From Roseibium salinum (GTDB lineage Bacteria > Pseudomonadota > Alphaproteobacteria > Rhizobiales > Stappiaceae), in contig NZ_JAPEVI010000003.1 of the NCBI RefSeq assembly GCF_026240905.1, positions 2,356,001 to 2,420,000 on the forward strand: a DNA stretch of 64,000 nucleotides. The letters run 5' to 3'. Below, one piece after another: positions 46,648 through 56,056 of the stretch (its first letter is position 1; every line of letters begins with the position of its first letter). Under the pieces are notes generated by a model that saw only the letters and a list, made by a program, of their open reading frames with translations, was not told where the DNA came from and made no database searches. The position numbers and the translations under genes were made by a program.

Positions 46648-47448
46648 ATGAACCATACCCTGCCAACTCTCGCGGCCGCCGCTTCGATCCTGTTCAGCGC
46701 AGGACTTTCCGCCCTTGCCGACACGCTGCCTGACCTCGGCGGGCGGGAAGTGGTGATCGCCTCGGAAAACACCTATCCGCCGTTGCAGTTCGTTGATCCC
46801 AAATCCGGAGAGGCGATCGGCTGGGAATATGACGCGATCGCGGAAATCGCCAAGCGCCTCAACATGAAGGTGACCTTCGAGAACGTAAGCTGGGATGCGA
46901 TGATCCCGGCCATTTCAGCCGGTGAATACGACGTTGCCATGAACGGCATCACGATCCGCGCGGATCGGGCGGAGCAAGTGGCGTTCTCCGATCCCTACAT
47001 GCGTTCGGAAATGTTCATGCTGGTGCGCGCCGACGAAGAGCGCTTCACAGATCCCGAGAGCTTTGCCGCCAACCCCGACTTTCTCGCCGGCGCCCAGCCG
47101 GGCACGACGCCCTTCTATGTCACGGTCTATGACGTTCTCGATGGCGATGAAGCCAATCCGCGCATCAAGCTGTTCGAGACGTTCGGGGCAGCCGTCCAGG
47201 CGCTGAAGGTCGGGGATGTCGATCTGGTCCTGACCGACAGCACGGGCGGACAGGGCTATGTCACCACCAACCCGGACACGTTCAAGCTGATCGGCGAGCC
47301 GATGGGGTCGGAGGATTTCGGCTTCATCTTCCCGAAAGGCTCCGATCTGGTCGAACCCTTCAATGCGGCGATTGCCAGCATGCGCGCCGACGGCACGCTG
47401 GATGCGCTCAACAAGAAGTGGTTCTTCGACTACAAGATTGCCCAGTAA
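46648..47448 (+). CDS. Amino-acid ABC transporter substrate-binding protein (family 3)
   Basis: 266 residues with a signal peptide ending near [10 protein letters not shown], then a periplasmic binding domain of family 3: [28 protein letters not shown], the [33 protein letters not shown] hinge-region motif, and the C-terminal [24 protein letters not shown]. It likely binds a polar amino acid. The permease follows after 96 bp. No ATPase gene is next to it. Confidence 0.9.
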   Translation: MNHTLPTLAAAASILFSAGLSALADTLPDLGGREVVIASENTYPPLQFVDPKSGEAIGWEYDAIAEIAKRLNMKVTFENVSWDAMIPAISAGEYDVAMNGITIRADRAEQVAFSDPYMRSEMFMLVRADEERFTDPESFAANPDFLAGAQPGTTPFYVTVYDVLDGDEANPRIKLFETFGAAVQALKVGDVDLVLTDSTGGQGYVTTNPDTFKLIGEPMGSEDFGFIFPKGSDLVEPFNAAIASMRADGTLDALNKKWFFDYKIAQ

Positions 47449-47544
47449 GCGCAATCATCCGGATGGCCGGCGGCCGGGCGTTCAGTCCGCTGCCGGCCAT
47501 TTGCGCATGTAGCCCTGTCCATCCACTCCAGCCAAGTCAGATCC

Positions 47545-48351
47545 ATGTTCCGCAAACGAACCCAGACCGGCACGTCTCAGAAGGATTTTCCCTATTGGCT
47601 GCTGGCGGCCGGCGGGATCGCCGTCTTCATGCTTTTCCAGATCGCCACCGACGACATTTATTCGCAGGTCATGGCGACCGTTTCCCGCGGGATCGGCCTG
47701 ACCGTTTTCGTGACGCTGACCGCCTTTTTTCTGGCCTCCGTTCTGGGTCTGCTGCTTGCCCTCGCCTCGCTGTCCGGATCGGTCGTCCTTCGGCAGGCCG
47801 CCCGGTTCTATGTCGAGATCGTCCGCGGGCTGCCGGTCCTGGTGCTGCTTCTCTATATTGCCTTCGTCGCAACGCCGCTGATCGTCGCCGGCGTCAACGC
47901 CGTGATCGAACCGCTCGGCATCGACGCAATGCGCAGCCGTGATTTCCCCTTGCTCTGGCGCGCCATCGTTGCGCTGATGATCGGCTATTCTGCCTTTATC
48001 GCGGAAGTTTTCCGGGCCGGCATTCAGGCGGTCGACAGCGGCCAGATCGAGGCAGCCAAGGCGCTTGGCATGAACCGCTGGCAGCGGTTCCGGCTGATCA
48101 TCTTTCCCCAGGCGCTCAAGACGATCCTGCCGCCGCTCGGCAACGACTTCGTCGCCATGATCAAGGACAGCTCTCTCGTCTCCGTTCTGGGCGTTGCCGA
48201 TATCACCCAGCTCGGCAAGGTCTATGCGGCCGGCTCGTTCCGCTATTTCGAAACCTATAATGTCGTCGCGTTGATCTACCTGATGATGACGATCACTCTG
48301 TCTCTCGCCCTGCGCAGATTTGAGCGGACAAGAGAGGTGCCCCGGCGCTAA
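47545..48351 (+). CDS. Amino-acid ABC transporter permease
   Basis: 268-residue inner-membrane permease of the HisMQ type: five or six helices. The conserved VEIVRGLPVLVLLLYIAF start of the permease domain is present, as is the ATPase-coupling EAA loop QIEAAKALGMNRWQRFRLIIFPQALKTILPPLGN. A single permease implies a homodimer. It is probably co-transcribed with the binding protein. The ATP-binding subunit must be encoded elsewhere, as the next gene is a DNA repair enzyme. Confidence 0.9.
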   Translation: MFRKRTQTGTSQKDFPYWLLAAGGIAVFMLFQIATDDIYSQVMATVSRGIGLTVFVTLTAFFLASVLGLLLALASLSGSVVLRQAARFYVEIVRGLPVLVLLLYIAFVATPLIVAGVNAVIEPLGIDAMRSRDFPLLWRAIVALMIGYSAFIAEVFRAGIQAVDSGQIEAAKALGMNRWQRFRLIIFPQALKTILPPLGNDFVAMIKDSSLVSVLGVADITQLGKVYAAGSFRYFETYNVVALIYLMMTITLSLALRRFERTREVPRR

Positions 48352-48430
48352 CCTGACACCCTTGGACGACCTCCCGCGAAGGCAGAAACTGCGGAAGAGT
48401 AGCGGCGTGGGTTGCAGATGGAGACCCTGA

Positions 48431-49162
48431 ATGCGTTCCTTTGAAGAGATCGAAGCACTGGCCGCGCGGAAAAAGGGCGGAACGGATGCGCTGGCCGCGC
48501 TGCTGGCCCAGCATAATTCGCCGAAGCCCACCGAAGAGCTCGAGGCGACCGGTGACGACCGCTGGCTCGCCATGTTCACGAAATGCGTATTCCAGGCCGG
48601 TTTCAGCTGGAAGGTCATCGATCAGAAATGGCCGGGATTTGAAGAGGTCTTCGAAGGGTTCGACGTCGCCCGCCTCGCCTTTCTGCCGGACGAGGATTTC
48701 GAGGCGTTCCTGAACGACAAGCGCATCGTCCGCAATGCGATGAAGATCAAGTCCGTCCAGGCCAACGCGATCTTTCTGAAGGACCTTGCCGCCGAACACG
48801 GCAGCGCGGCGAAATTCTTCGCACGCCATCCCGCAACCGATCAGATCGGGCTGATGGACGTGCTGAAACGGCGGGGCAGCCGGCTCGGCGGCAATACCGG
48901 GCAGATCGCCCTGCGCTTCATGGGCAAGGAGAGTTTTATCCTGTCCGGCGACGTGGTTAACGCCCTGATCCGCGATAACGTCATCGACGGCACCAGCATG
49001 TCGAAAAAAATCTGCGGGCAATCCAGGCTGCATTTAACGATTGGAAAGCAACTACAGGTCGTCCCCTCAACGAAATCAGCAGAATTCTGGCCTTTTCGGT
49101 CGGCACAAGTCATTAACTTCTCATTCAGCTTTTACGATGGTAAACAAAGCATTGATTCATAG
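48431..49162 (+). CDS. DNA-3-methyladenine glycosylase I-like, frameshifted C-terminus
   Basis: Base-excision repair glycosylase of the Tag-related helix-hairpin-helix family: WLAMFTKCVFQAGFSWKVIDQKWPGFEEVF and FILSGDVVNALIRDNVIDG are typical. After SMSKK the frame departs from the family at an A7 run (49004-49010). Adding one A restores NLRAIQAAFNDWKATTGRPLNEISRILAFSVG and a stop at 49116 (228 residues). As written, the last 45 or so residues are aberrant. Homopolymer sequencing error is the simplest reading. It is 79 bp after the ABC permease on the same strand. Confidence 0.8.
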   Translation: MRSFEEIEALAARKKGGTDALAALLAQHNSPKPTEELEATGDDRWLAMFTKCVFQAGFSWKVIDQKWPGFEEVFEGFDVARLAFLPDEDFEAFLNDKRIVRNAMKIKSVQANAIFLKDLAAEHGSAAKFFARHPATDQIGLMDVLKRRGSRLGGNTGQIALRFMGKESFILSGDVVNALIRDNVIDGTSMSKKICGQSRLHLTIGKQLQVVPSTKSAEFWPFRSAQVINFSFSFYDGKQSIDS

Positions 49163-49182
49163 AGAATTTTTGTTTTCATCGC

Positions 49183-49197
49183 TTAACTGCTGATTTA
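49183..49197 (+). promoter_or_regulatory. CtrA-like box in the ccrM promoter, with GANTC nearby
   Basis: TTAA-N7-TTTA lies 51 bp before the ccrM start and nearly matches the CtrA consensus TTAA-N7-TTAA. A GATTC methylation site (49154-49158) is 25 bp further upstream. In Caulobacter ccrM is CtrA-activated and sensitive to GANTC methylation. The match is suggestive and the role here is inferred. Confidence 0.5.
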
Positions 49198-49238
49198 CCA
49201 AAACCGGTAACCATGACACTCGAAATTGCGTGAGGTAA

Positions 49239-50387
<1,149 letters not shown>

Positions 50388-50441
50388 GCAGGTTTTAAAG
50401 CAGAAGCGACCTTCGCGATCCCCGCGATAGATCCACTTCAG

Positions 50442-50474
50442 CCCCGTCTCCCAGAAAAGGAGGCGGGGTTTTTT
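50442..50474 (+). terminator. Intrinsic terminator of ccrM
   Basis: CCCCGTCTCC pairs with GGAGGCGGGG (one G-U) over a 7-nt loop and is followed by six T, 55 nt after the ccrM stop. Confidence 0.8.
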
Positions 50475-50908
50475 CTTGGGTGTCCGGCTACTTGCCCAGG
50501 TTTCAGATTGCCGCCAGATCCGGCATTCACTCCATTCCACGGGCCCTAAGTCGCGGTGATCTCTCCGGACGCCTCAACGGCAACGGTCATCAACTCTGTT
50601 GGGCAATCCCAGGACCAACATTGCCGGTCTGACGCGCCAGCAGCAAGATCGGGAGCCTAGATCCGCGCCTTCGCAGGGATGACAACTGACGCATTAAAAT
50701 TCCTCTGTACTCTCCCCGACTTGATTGCGGCCCCTCAAACCGCTCTCATGGATACGCTCACGGCAAGGGCTGTAGACCTTAAGACAGGTTGAAGTCCTTG
50801 GCCGGTAAGGCCATCTTGGGCGAACGACAAGAAGAGATCGGGAGGAGCTCATCTCCTGTCGGCGCCCCAAGCAGACGCGGCGTCAACCGGAGATGTCATA
50901 TCGCGAAA
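50475..50908. other. Intergenic region before the AcoR-like gene
   Basis: 434 bp with no convincing gene. A degenerate repeat-like piece (GATCGGGAGCCTAGATCCGC.. CAGGGATGAC, about 50649-50684) resembles chromosomal REP-like elements. The promoter of the regulator should lie in the last 150 bp. Confidence 0.4.
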
Positions 50909-51865
50909 ATGCAGGATCATATCCAAACAGTCTTGCGGACCGTACAGTCGGGATCGGCGCCTGCCCATTCCCGCATCGCCGCGTCCTGGCGGCGGTCGCT
51001 CGACAAGCACGGGCTTGATCCGGGCGCCCACAGTGCCCCGCACCGTGTCGATGAAACCCAGCTTCGCCAGCGCCGCGAGGAAATCGGCTCGTTTCTGCAG
51101 ATCGCCGCGCCCAAGCTGGACCAGCTTTTCGGCCTTGTCGGCCAGTCCGGCTGCACCGTCATCCTGACCGATGCCGACGGCGTCGTTCTGGATCAGCGCT
51201 GCACGGCCGCCGATGACGGCGTTTTTCAGGAATGGGGGCTTTGCCAGGGCGCCGACTGGAGCGAAGCGGCCGTGGGCACCAACGGCATCGGCACCTGTCT
51301 TGCCGAGGAGCGCACCGTCATCATCCACGGACGGGAACATTTCCTGGCACGCAATTCCAACATGAGCTGCATGGATGCGCCGATCTATGGCCCCGACGGC
51401 AGGATCGCCGGCGCCCTGGACGTCTCGTCCGCGCGCTCCGACCAGACCGAGGCTTTCAACCGGCTGATCGCGGCCATGGTGGCTCAAACGGCAAGGCAGA
51501 TCGAGGTCGACACGTTCCGCGCCGCGTTTCCCAATGCCCGGATCGTCTACGCGGACTCGGGCGGCACGGAACCTGCGGTGCTGCTTGCCGTCGATGCCGA
51601 CGACATCGTGGTCGGCGCAACACGGGCCGCACGCAAGGCCTTCGATCTCGGCCCGACCGGCGCGATCAAGCCTCTTCCGGCCGCGGACCTGCTGGGCAGG
51701 GACGACGGACACAGCGGCTTTGAAAAAGCCGAAAGGACTGCGGTGATCCGCGCCCTGACCCGGGCCGGAGGCAATGTCTCCGAAGCCGCCCGGGCGCTTG
51801 GTGTCGGGCGTGCAACGCTCTACCGCCGGATGAAGCGCCTGGGGATCGGCGAAAACCCCACCTGA
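50909..51865 (+). CDS. AcoR-like regulator: GAF plus Fis-type HTH, no AAA+ domain
   Basis: 318 residues. The N-terminus SRIAASWRRSLDKHGLDPGA is the standard opening of AcoR-family activators, followed by a GAF sensor domain (TVILTDADGVVLDQRC, AAVGTNGIGTCLAEERTVIIHGREHF, GRIAGALDVSSAR). It ends in a Fis-type helix-turn-helix (VIRALTRAGGNVSEAARALGVGRATLYRRMKRLGI). The sigma-54-interacting AAA+ domain that normally separates them is missing. I take the Met at 50909. The palindrome just after its stop and the downstream aldehyde dehydrogenase suggest it controls that gene in response to an alcohol or aldehyde. Confidence 0.85.
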   Translation: MQDHIQTVLRTVQSGSAPAHSRIAASWRRSLDKHGLDPGAHSAPHRVDETQLRQRREEIGSFLQIAAPKLDQLFGLVGQSGCTVILTDADGVVLDQRCTAADDGVFQEWGLCQGADWSEAAVGTNGIGTCLAEERTVIIHGREHFLARNSNMSCMDAPIYGPDGRIAGALDVSSARSDQTEAFNRLIAAMVAQTARQIEVDTFRAAFPNARIVYADSGGTEPAVLLAVDADDIVVGATRAARKAFDLGPTGAIKPLPAADLLGRDDGHSGFEKAERTAVIRALTRAGGNVSEAARALGVGRATLYRRMKRLGIGENPT

Positions 51866-51867
51866 AG

Positions 51868-51885
51868 TGTCTCACAACTGAGACA
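51868..51885 (+). promoter_or_regulatory. Operator of the AcoR-like regulator
   Basis: TGTCTCA-CAAC-TGAGACA is a perfect 7-bp inverted repeat with a 4-bp spacer, two bases after the regulator's stop codon and 103 bp before the aldehyde dehydrogenase start. Size and placement suit a Fis-type HTH dimer. No clear -24/-12 sigma-54 promoter is seen between it and the gene. Confidence 0.65.
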
Positions 51886-51988
51886 GGTTCGCCCTGGAAC
51901 CGTTCGCCCCCGTCTGGTTCGCACGCGCTCCATTCTGCACATTCCTCCCATCCCCTGGTGGAGGACCAGGACAAGTGGAGGAACCATC

Positions 51989-53509
<1,521 letters not shown>

Positions 53510-53539
53510 AAACCGGGAATTCCACCGAATGCAGACAAG

Positions 53540-53570
53540 AGGGGCGGCCTGAATTCAGGCTGCCCCTTTT
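53540..53570 (+). terminator. Terminator of the aldehyde dehydrogenase gene
   Basis: AGGGGC-G-GCCTGAATTCAGGC-T-GCCCCT forms a long hairpin 30 nt after the stop, followed by four T. Confidence 0.7.
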
Positions 53571-53609
53571 CGTTGTATCCGAGTGCGTCGCGCAACGCTC
53601 GGGGTTCGC

Positions 53610-53984
53610 CTACTCGGCCGCCTCGGAATCGAGCTCATGAGCGCGCATCAGCTTCAGCTTGTGCCCTACCTGAACAATCGCCTCAAGTGCGGGGATCAGT
53701 TCCTGGCCGAGTTCGGTCAGTTCATATTCGACGGAAGGTGGGGATGTCGGGCGGACGTGACGCGAAAGGACGCCGCGCTCTTCCAGTTCCGACAGGCGCG
53801 CGGACAGGACCTTGGAGGAAACCGGCGGAATGTCGGCCTTGAGTTCACTGAAGCGGCGTCGCCCGGCCCGCAGGCTCCAGATTACGTTGGGCGCCCAGGC
53901 TCCGGCGATCACCTGCATGCATTCCGTCAGCATGCAAGGCTCGGGCGGCTTGGGGCTCAGGTTCCTGCGCATCTTGAGCGGCAT
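53610..53984 (-). CDS. HxlR-family transcriptional regulator
   Basis: 124-residue winged-helix protein: CMLTECMQVIAGAWAPNVIWSLRAGRRRFSELKADIPPVSSKVLSARLSELEERGVLSR is the HxlR domain, with a Cys near the N-terminus that is used for electrophile sensing in some relatives. It is divergent from the GST/NTF2/tautomerase genes, and the shared promoter holds GGTTAC repeats. A role as a local repressor induced by reactive compounds is inference. Confidence 0.85.
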   Translation of the reverse strand: MPLKMRRNLSPKPPEPCMLTECMQVIAGAWAPNVIWSLRAGRRRFSELKADIPPVSSKVLSARLSELEERGVLSRHVRPTSPPSVEYELTELGQELIPALEAIVQVGHKLKLMRAHELDSEAAE

Positions 53985-54008
53985 CTTGAGGTCTCGCTTG
54001 TGAAATCA

Positions 54009-54052
54009 GGTTACTCGCCGGTAACTCGATAATGAGGTTACCGTTAGTTACC
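54009..54052. promoter_or_regulatory. Repeated operator in the HxlR-GST divergent promoter
   Basis: Two inverted repeats occur in tandem: GTTAC-TCGCCG-GTAAC (54010-54025) and GGTTACC with AGTTACC (54036-54052). They sit 25-68 bp upstream of hxlR and 65-108 bp upstream of the GST gene. HxlR proteins bind such short dyads as dimers, so this is the likely operator. Confidence 0.6.
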
Positions 54053-54116
54053 TACTTGTCAATGGTGACTATTAGAAACACCTTCCTGCCATCGACACCA
54101 ACGATGGAGCCAACCG

Positions 54117-54728
54117 ATGAAACTCTTCTACAAACCCGGCGCCTGTTCCATGGCGGCGCACATTCTGCTGAATGAAACCGGTACGTCCTTTCAACTGGAG
54201 AAGGTGGATACCGGAGCCGGGATCACCGAAACGGGTGCGCAATACTCCCTTACCAATCCGCGCGGCTACGTCCCGGCCCTGCAACTTCAAACCGGCGAAG
54301 TGCTGACGGAAAACGTCGCGATCCTCTCCTGGCTGGCGGAGCGGAATCCTGATCTTGCCGGTCCGGAAGATGGCGGCCTCGCGCGCTTCCGGCAGCTGGA
54401 AATCCTCAGCTTCCTTACCGCGGAGTTGCACAAGGCGTTCGGCCCGTACTTCTCCGGCGTGGACGCCTCAGAGGCGGAAAAAGCCGACAATCTCCGCAAA
54501 CTCAAGACCAGGATCAGCCAGTTCGACGCGCTTCTGGCGAAAGGCGGCGACTATCTCCTCGGGAGTGCCTTTACCGTCGCGGATGCCTACGCGTTCGTTA
54601 TCCTGAACTGGACGGGTTTCATAGGCGTTTCGCTGGCCGACTGGCCGCGCACCGAGGTCTATGTCGCCCGTATCAGGGCCCGGCCATCCGCCCAAAAGGC
54701 CCTCGCGGCGGAGGGACTGGCGGCATGA
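54117..54728 (+). CDS. Glutathione S-transferase, beta-class-like
   Basis: 203 residues: thioredoxin-like N-terminus with the beta-class Cys10 (KPGACSMAAHILLNETG), the cis-Pro region NPRGYVPALQL, and TENVAILSWLAE that holds glutathione, then the all-helical C-terminal domain (GSAFTVADAYAFVILNW). It conjugates or peroxidatically handles electrophiles in the cytosol. Its stop overlaps the next start by 4 nt (ATGA), and the three downstream genes form one operon under HxlR-type control. Confidence 0.9.
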   Translation: MKLFYKPGACSMAAHILLNETGTSFQLEKVDTGAGITETGAQYSLTNPRGYVPALQLQTGEVLTENVAILSWLAERNPDLAGPEDGGLARFRQLEILSFLTAELHKAFGPYFSGVDASEAEKADNLRKLKTRISQFDALLAKGGDYLLGSAFTVADAYAFVILNWTGFIGVSLADWPRTEVYVARIRARPSAQKALAAEGLAA

Positions 54729-55105
54729 GCGACGCTCTGAATGCACTCCAAGGCGTCCTCTCGGACTATTTCGACGCGCTTCATCATTGCGACACCGCCC
54801 TTCTGCAGGAAGTGTTTCACCCAAGGGCTGTTTATGCGACGGCCGACGAGACGCCGCCGCTGCACCGGACGATGGAGGATTACGTGCCGGTTGTCGCTGC
54901 CCGCCAGTCGCCGGCCTCGCGCGGCGAACAACGCAAAGACGCGATCGATGAAATCCAGCTTGCCGGCGAGAACACCGCCTTTGCCAGGGTCCGCTGCAGC
55001 ATCGGCGACAAGGATTTCGTCGACTTCCTGACTTTCGTGCGCGAAGACGGCCGCTGGCAGATCATGTCGAAGGTTTTTCACATCAAACCCAGCCGGAGCG
55101 CATGA
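54725..55105 (+). CDS. NTF2-like/SnoaL-like small protein
   Basis: 126 residues with the NTF2 cone fold pattern: an N-terminal helix pair (LQGVLSDYFDALHHCDTALLQEVFHPRAVYAT), then strands with DEIQLAGENTAFARVRCSIGDKDFVDFLTFVREDGRWQIMSKVFH. Such proteins are enzymes of small-molecule metabolism or binding proteins. The actual reaction is unknown. It overlaps gst upstream by 4 nt and the tautomerase downstream by 4 nt. Confidence 0.8.
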   Translation: MSDALNALQGVLSDYFDALHHCDTALLQEVFHPRAVYATADETPPLHRTMEDYVPVVAARQSPASRGEQRKDAIDEIQLAGENTAFARVRCSIGDKDFVDFLTFVREDGRWQIMSKVFHIKPSRSA

Positions 55106-55317
55106 GCATGCCCTACGTCAACATCCAAGTGACCCGCGAGGGCGTCACGCCGGCCCAAAAGGCCCGTCTCATCAAGGGGGCGACCGACTTGCTGGCCGAC
55201 GTGCTCGGCAAGAACCCATCGACCACCTTTGTGGTCATCGAGGAGGTCGAGTTTGAGAACTGGGGCATCGGCGGACTGCCGGTGCAGGAATACCGGGCAC
55301 GGCCAGGATCGGAATAG
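55102..55317 (+). CDS. 4-oxalocrotonate tautomerase family protein
   Basis: 71 codons (69 from the second ATG). These enzymes use an N-terminal Pro as general base. The first ATG (55102) overlaps the upstream stop, but its product would begin MSMP. The ATG at 55108 gives MPYVNIQVTREGVTP, which after Met removal exposes Pro1, so the functional start is probably 55108. Residues TPAQKARLIKGATDLLADVL and FVVIEEVEFENWGIGG match the family, with Arg11 present. Substrate unknown. Confidence 0.82.
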   Translation: MSMPYVNIQVTREGVTPAQKARLIKGATDLLADVLGKNPSTTFVVIEEVEFENWGIGGLPVQEYRARPGSE

Positions 55318-55444
55318 AGCCGGGCGACGGAGGGAGCCGTAAAGATGCCCGGCTCCATCCGTCGCACGTCCAATCGGAGGTTGCACCGGATCCATTTCAG
55401 TGATCTGTCTGGCACAAAATATTCACGCACGACAGGGCGGTGTC

Positions 55445-56056
55445 ATGTCTCGCATTCTCTACCGGGCCATATTGGGTGAGGAATTTGACCGGCTGCCGCC
55501 GCAGATCCGCGATATGCACCGCTTCGCCGCACGTGCCAAGGGCACGGCCGGCGTCTCTCAGGGCCGATCCTGGGCGGCACGATTGATCTGCCGCCTGACC
55601 AGACTGCCGCGGCCCGCGAGCAACGTTCCCGTTGAAACGAGTTTCGAACCACTTGAAACCGGCGAACGGTGGACGCGGCGTTTCGACGGCCAACCGTTTC
55701 AGACCGACATGTTGCCCGGCACGCGCGAGAGCTTTCCCTGCATGCTGGAACGGCTCGGGCCGTTTCTCTTCAAGATGCGGGTAACGGCAACCGCAGAGGG
55801 GATCGACCTCACGCCGGAACAGGTCCTCCTGGGCCCGCTCAGGATACCGCCGGCGCTCGCGCCCAGGCCATTGGGGCGCGAGCGTGTGGTTGATGGCCAC
55901 TATCATTTTTCCGTCGAGGTGCGCTTCCCGCTCATCGGGAAGGTATTCGGATATCAAGGCACGCTTCAGCCGAGCGAGTTCGTCGCGGAGGCTGAGCCCG
56001 CCGCGGATCCATCCTCACTCGAAGCCCACCAGCGCCTTGCGCCTGCGGCCGACTGA
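55445..56056 (+). CDS. DUF4166 domain protein
   Basis: 203 residues from the Met at 55445 (an upstream Met adds no conserved sequence). The N-terminal ILYRAILGEEFDRLPPQIRDMHRF and the GRERVVDGHYHFSVEVRFPLIGKVFGYQGTL end are characteristic of DUF4166 and of C-terminal extensions in some saccharopine-dehydrogenase-like proteins. No function is known. Its last 42 nt overlap the 3' end of the convergent tyrS gene, so the two transcripts are antisense over that stretch. Confidence 0.78.
   Translation: MSRILYRAILGEEFDRLPPQIRDMHRFAARAKGTAGVSQGRSWAARLICRLTRLPRPASNVPVETSFEPLETGERWTRRFDGQPFQTDMLPGTRESFPCMLERLGPFLFKMRVTATAEGIDLTPEQVLLGPLRIPPALAPRPLGRERVVDGHYHFSVEVRFPLIGKVFGYQGTLQPSEFVAEAEPAADPSSLEAHQRLAPAAD

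Noticed and set aside
51886..51988. Sigma-54 promoter before the aldehyde dehydrogenase
   Set aside because: No TGGCAC-N5-TTGC match; the adjacent regulator also lacks the AAA+ domain required for such a promoter.
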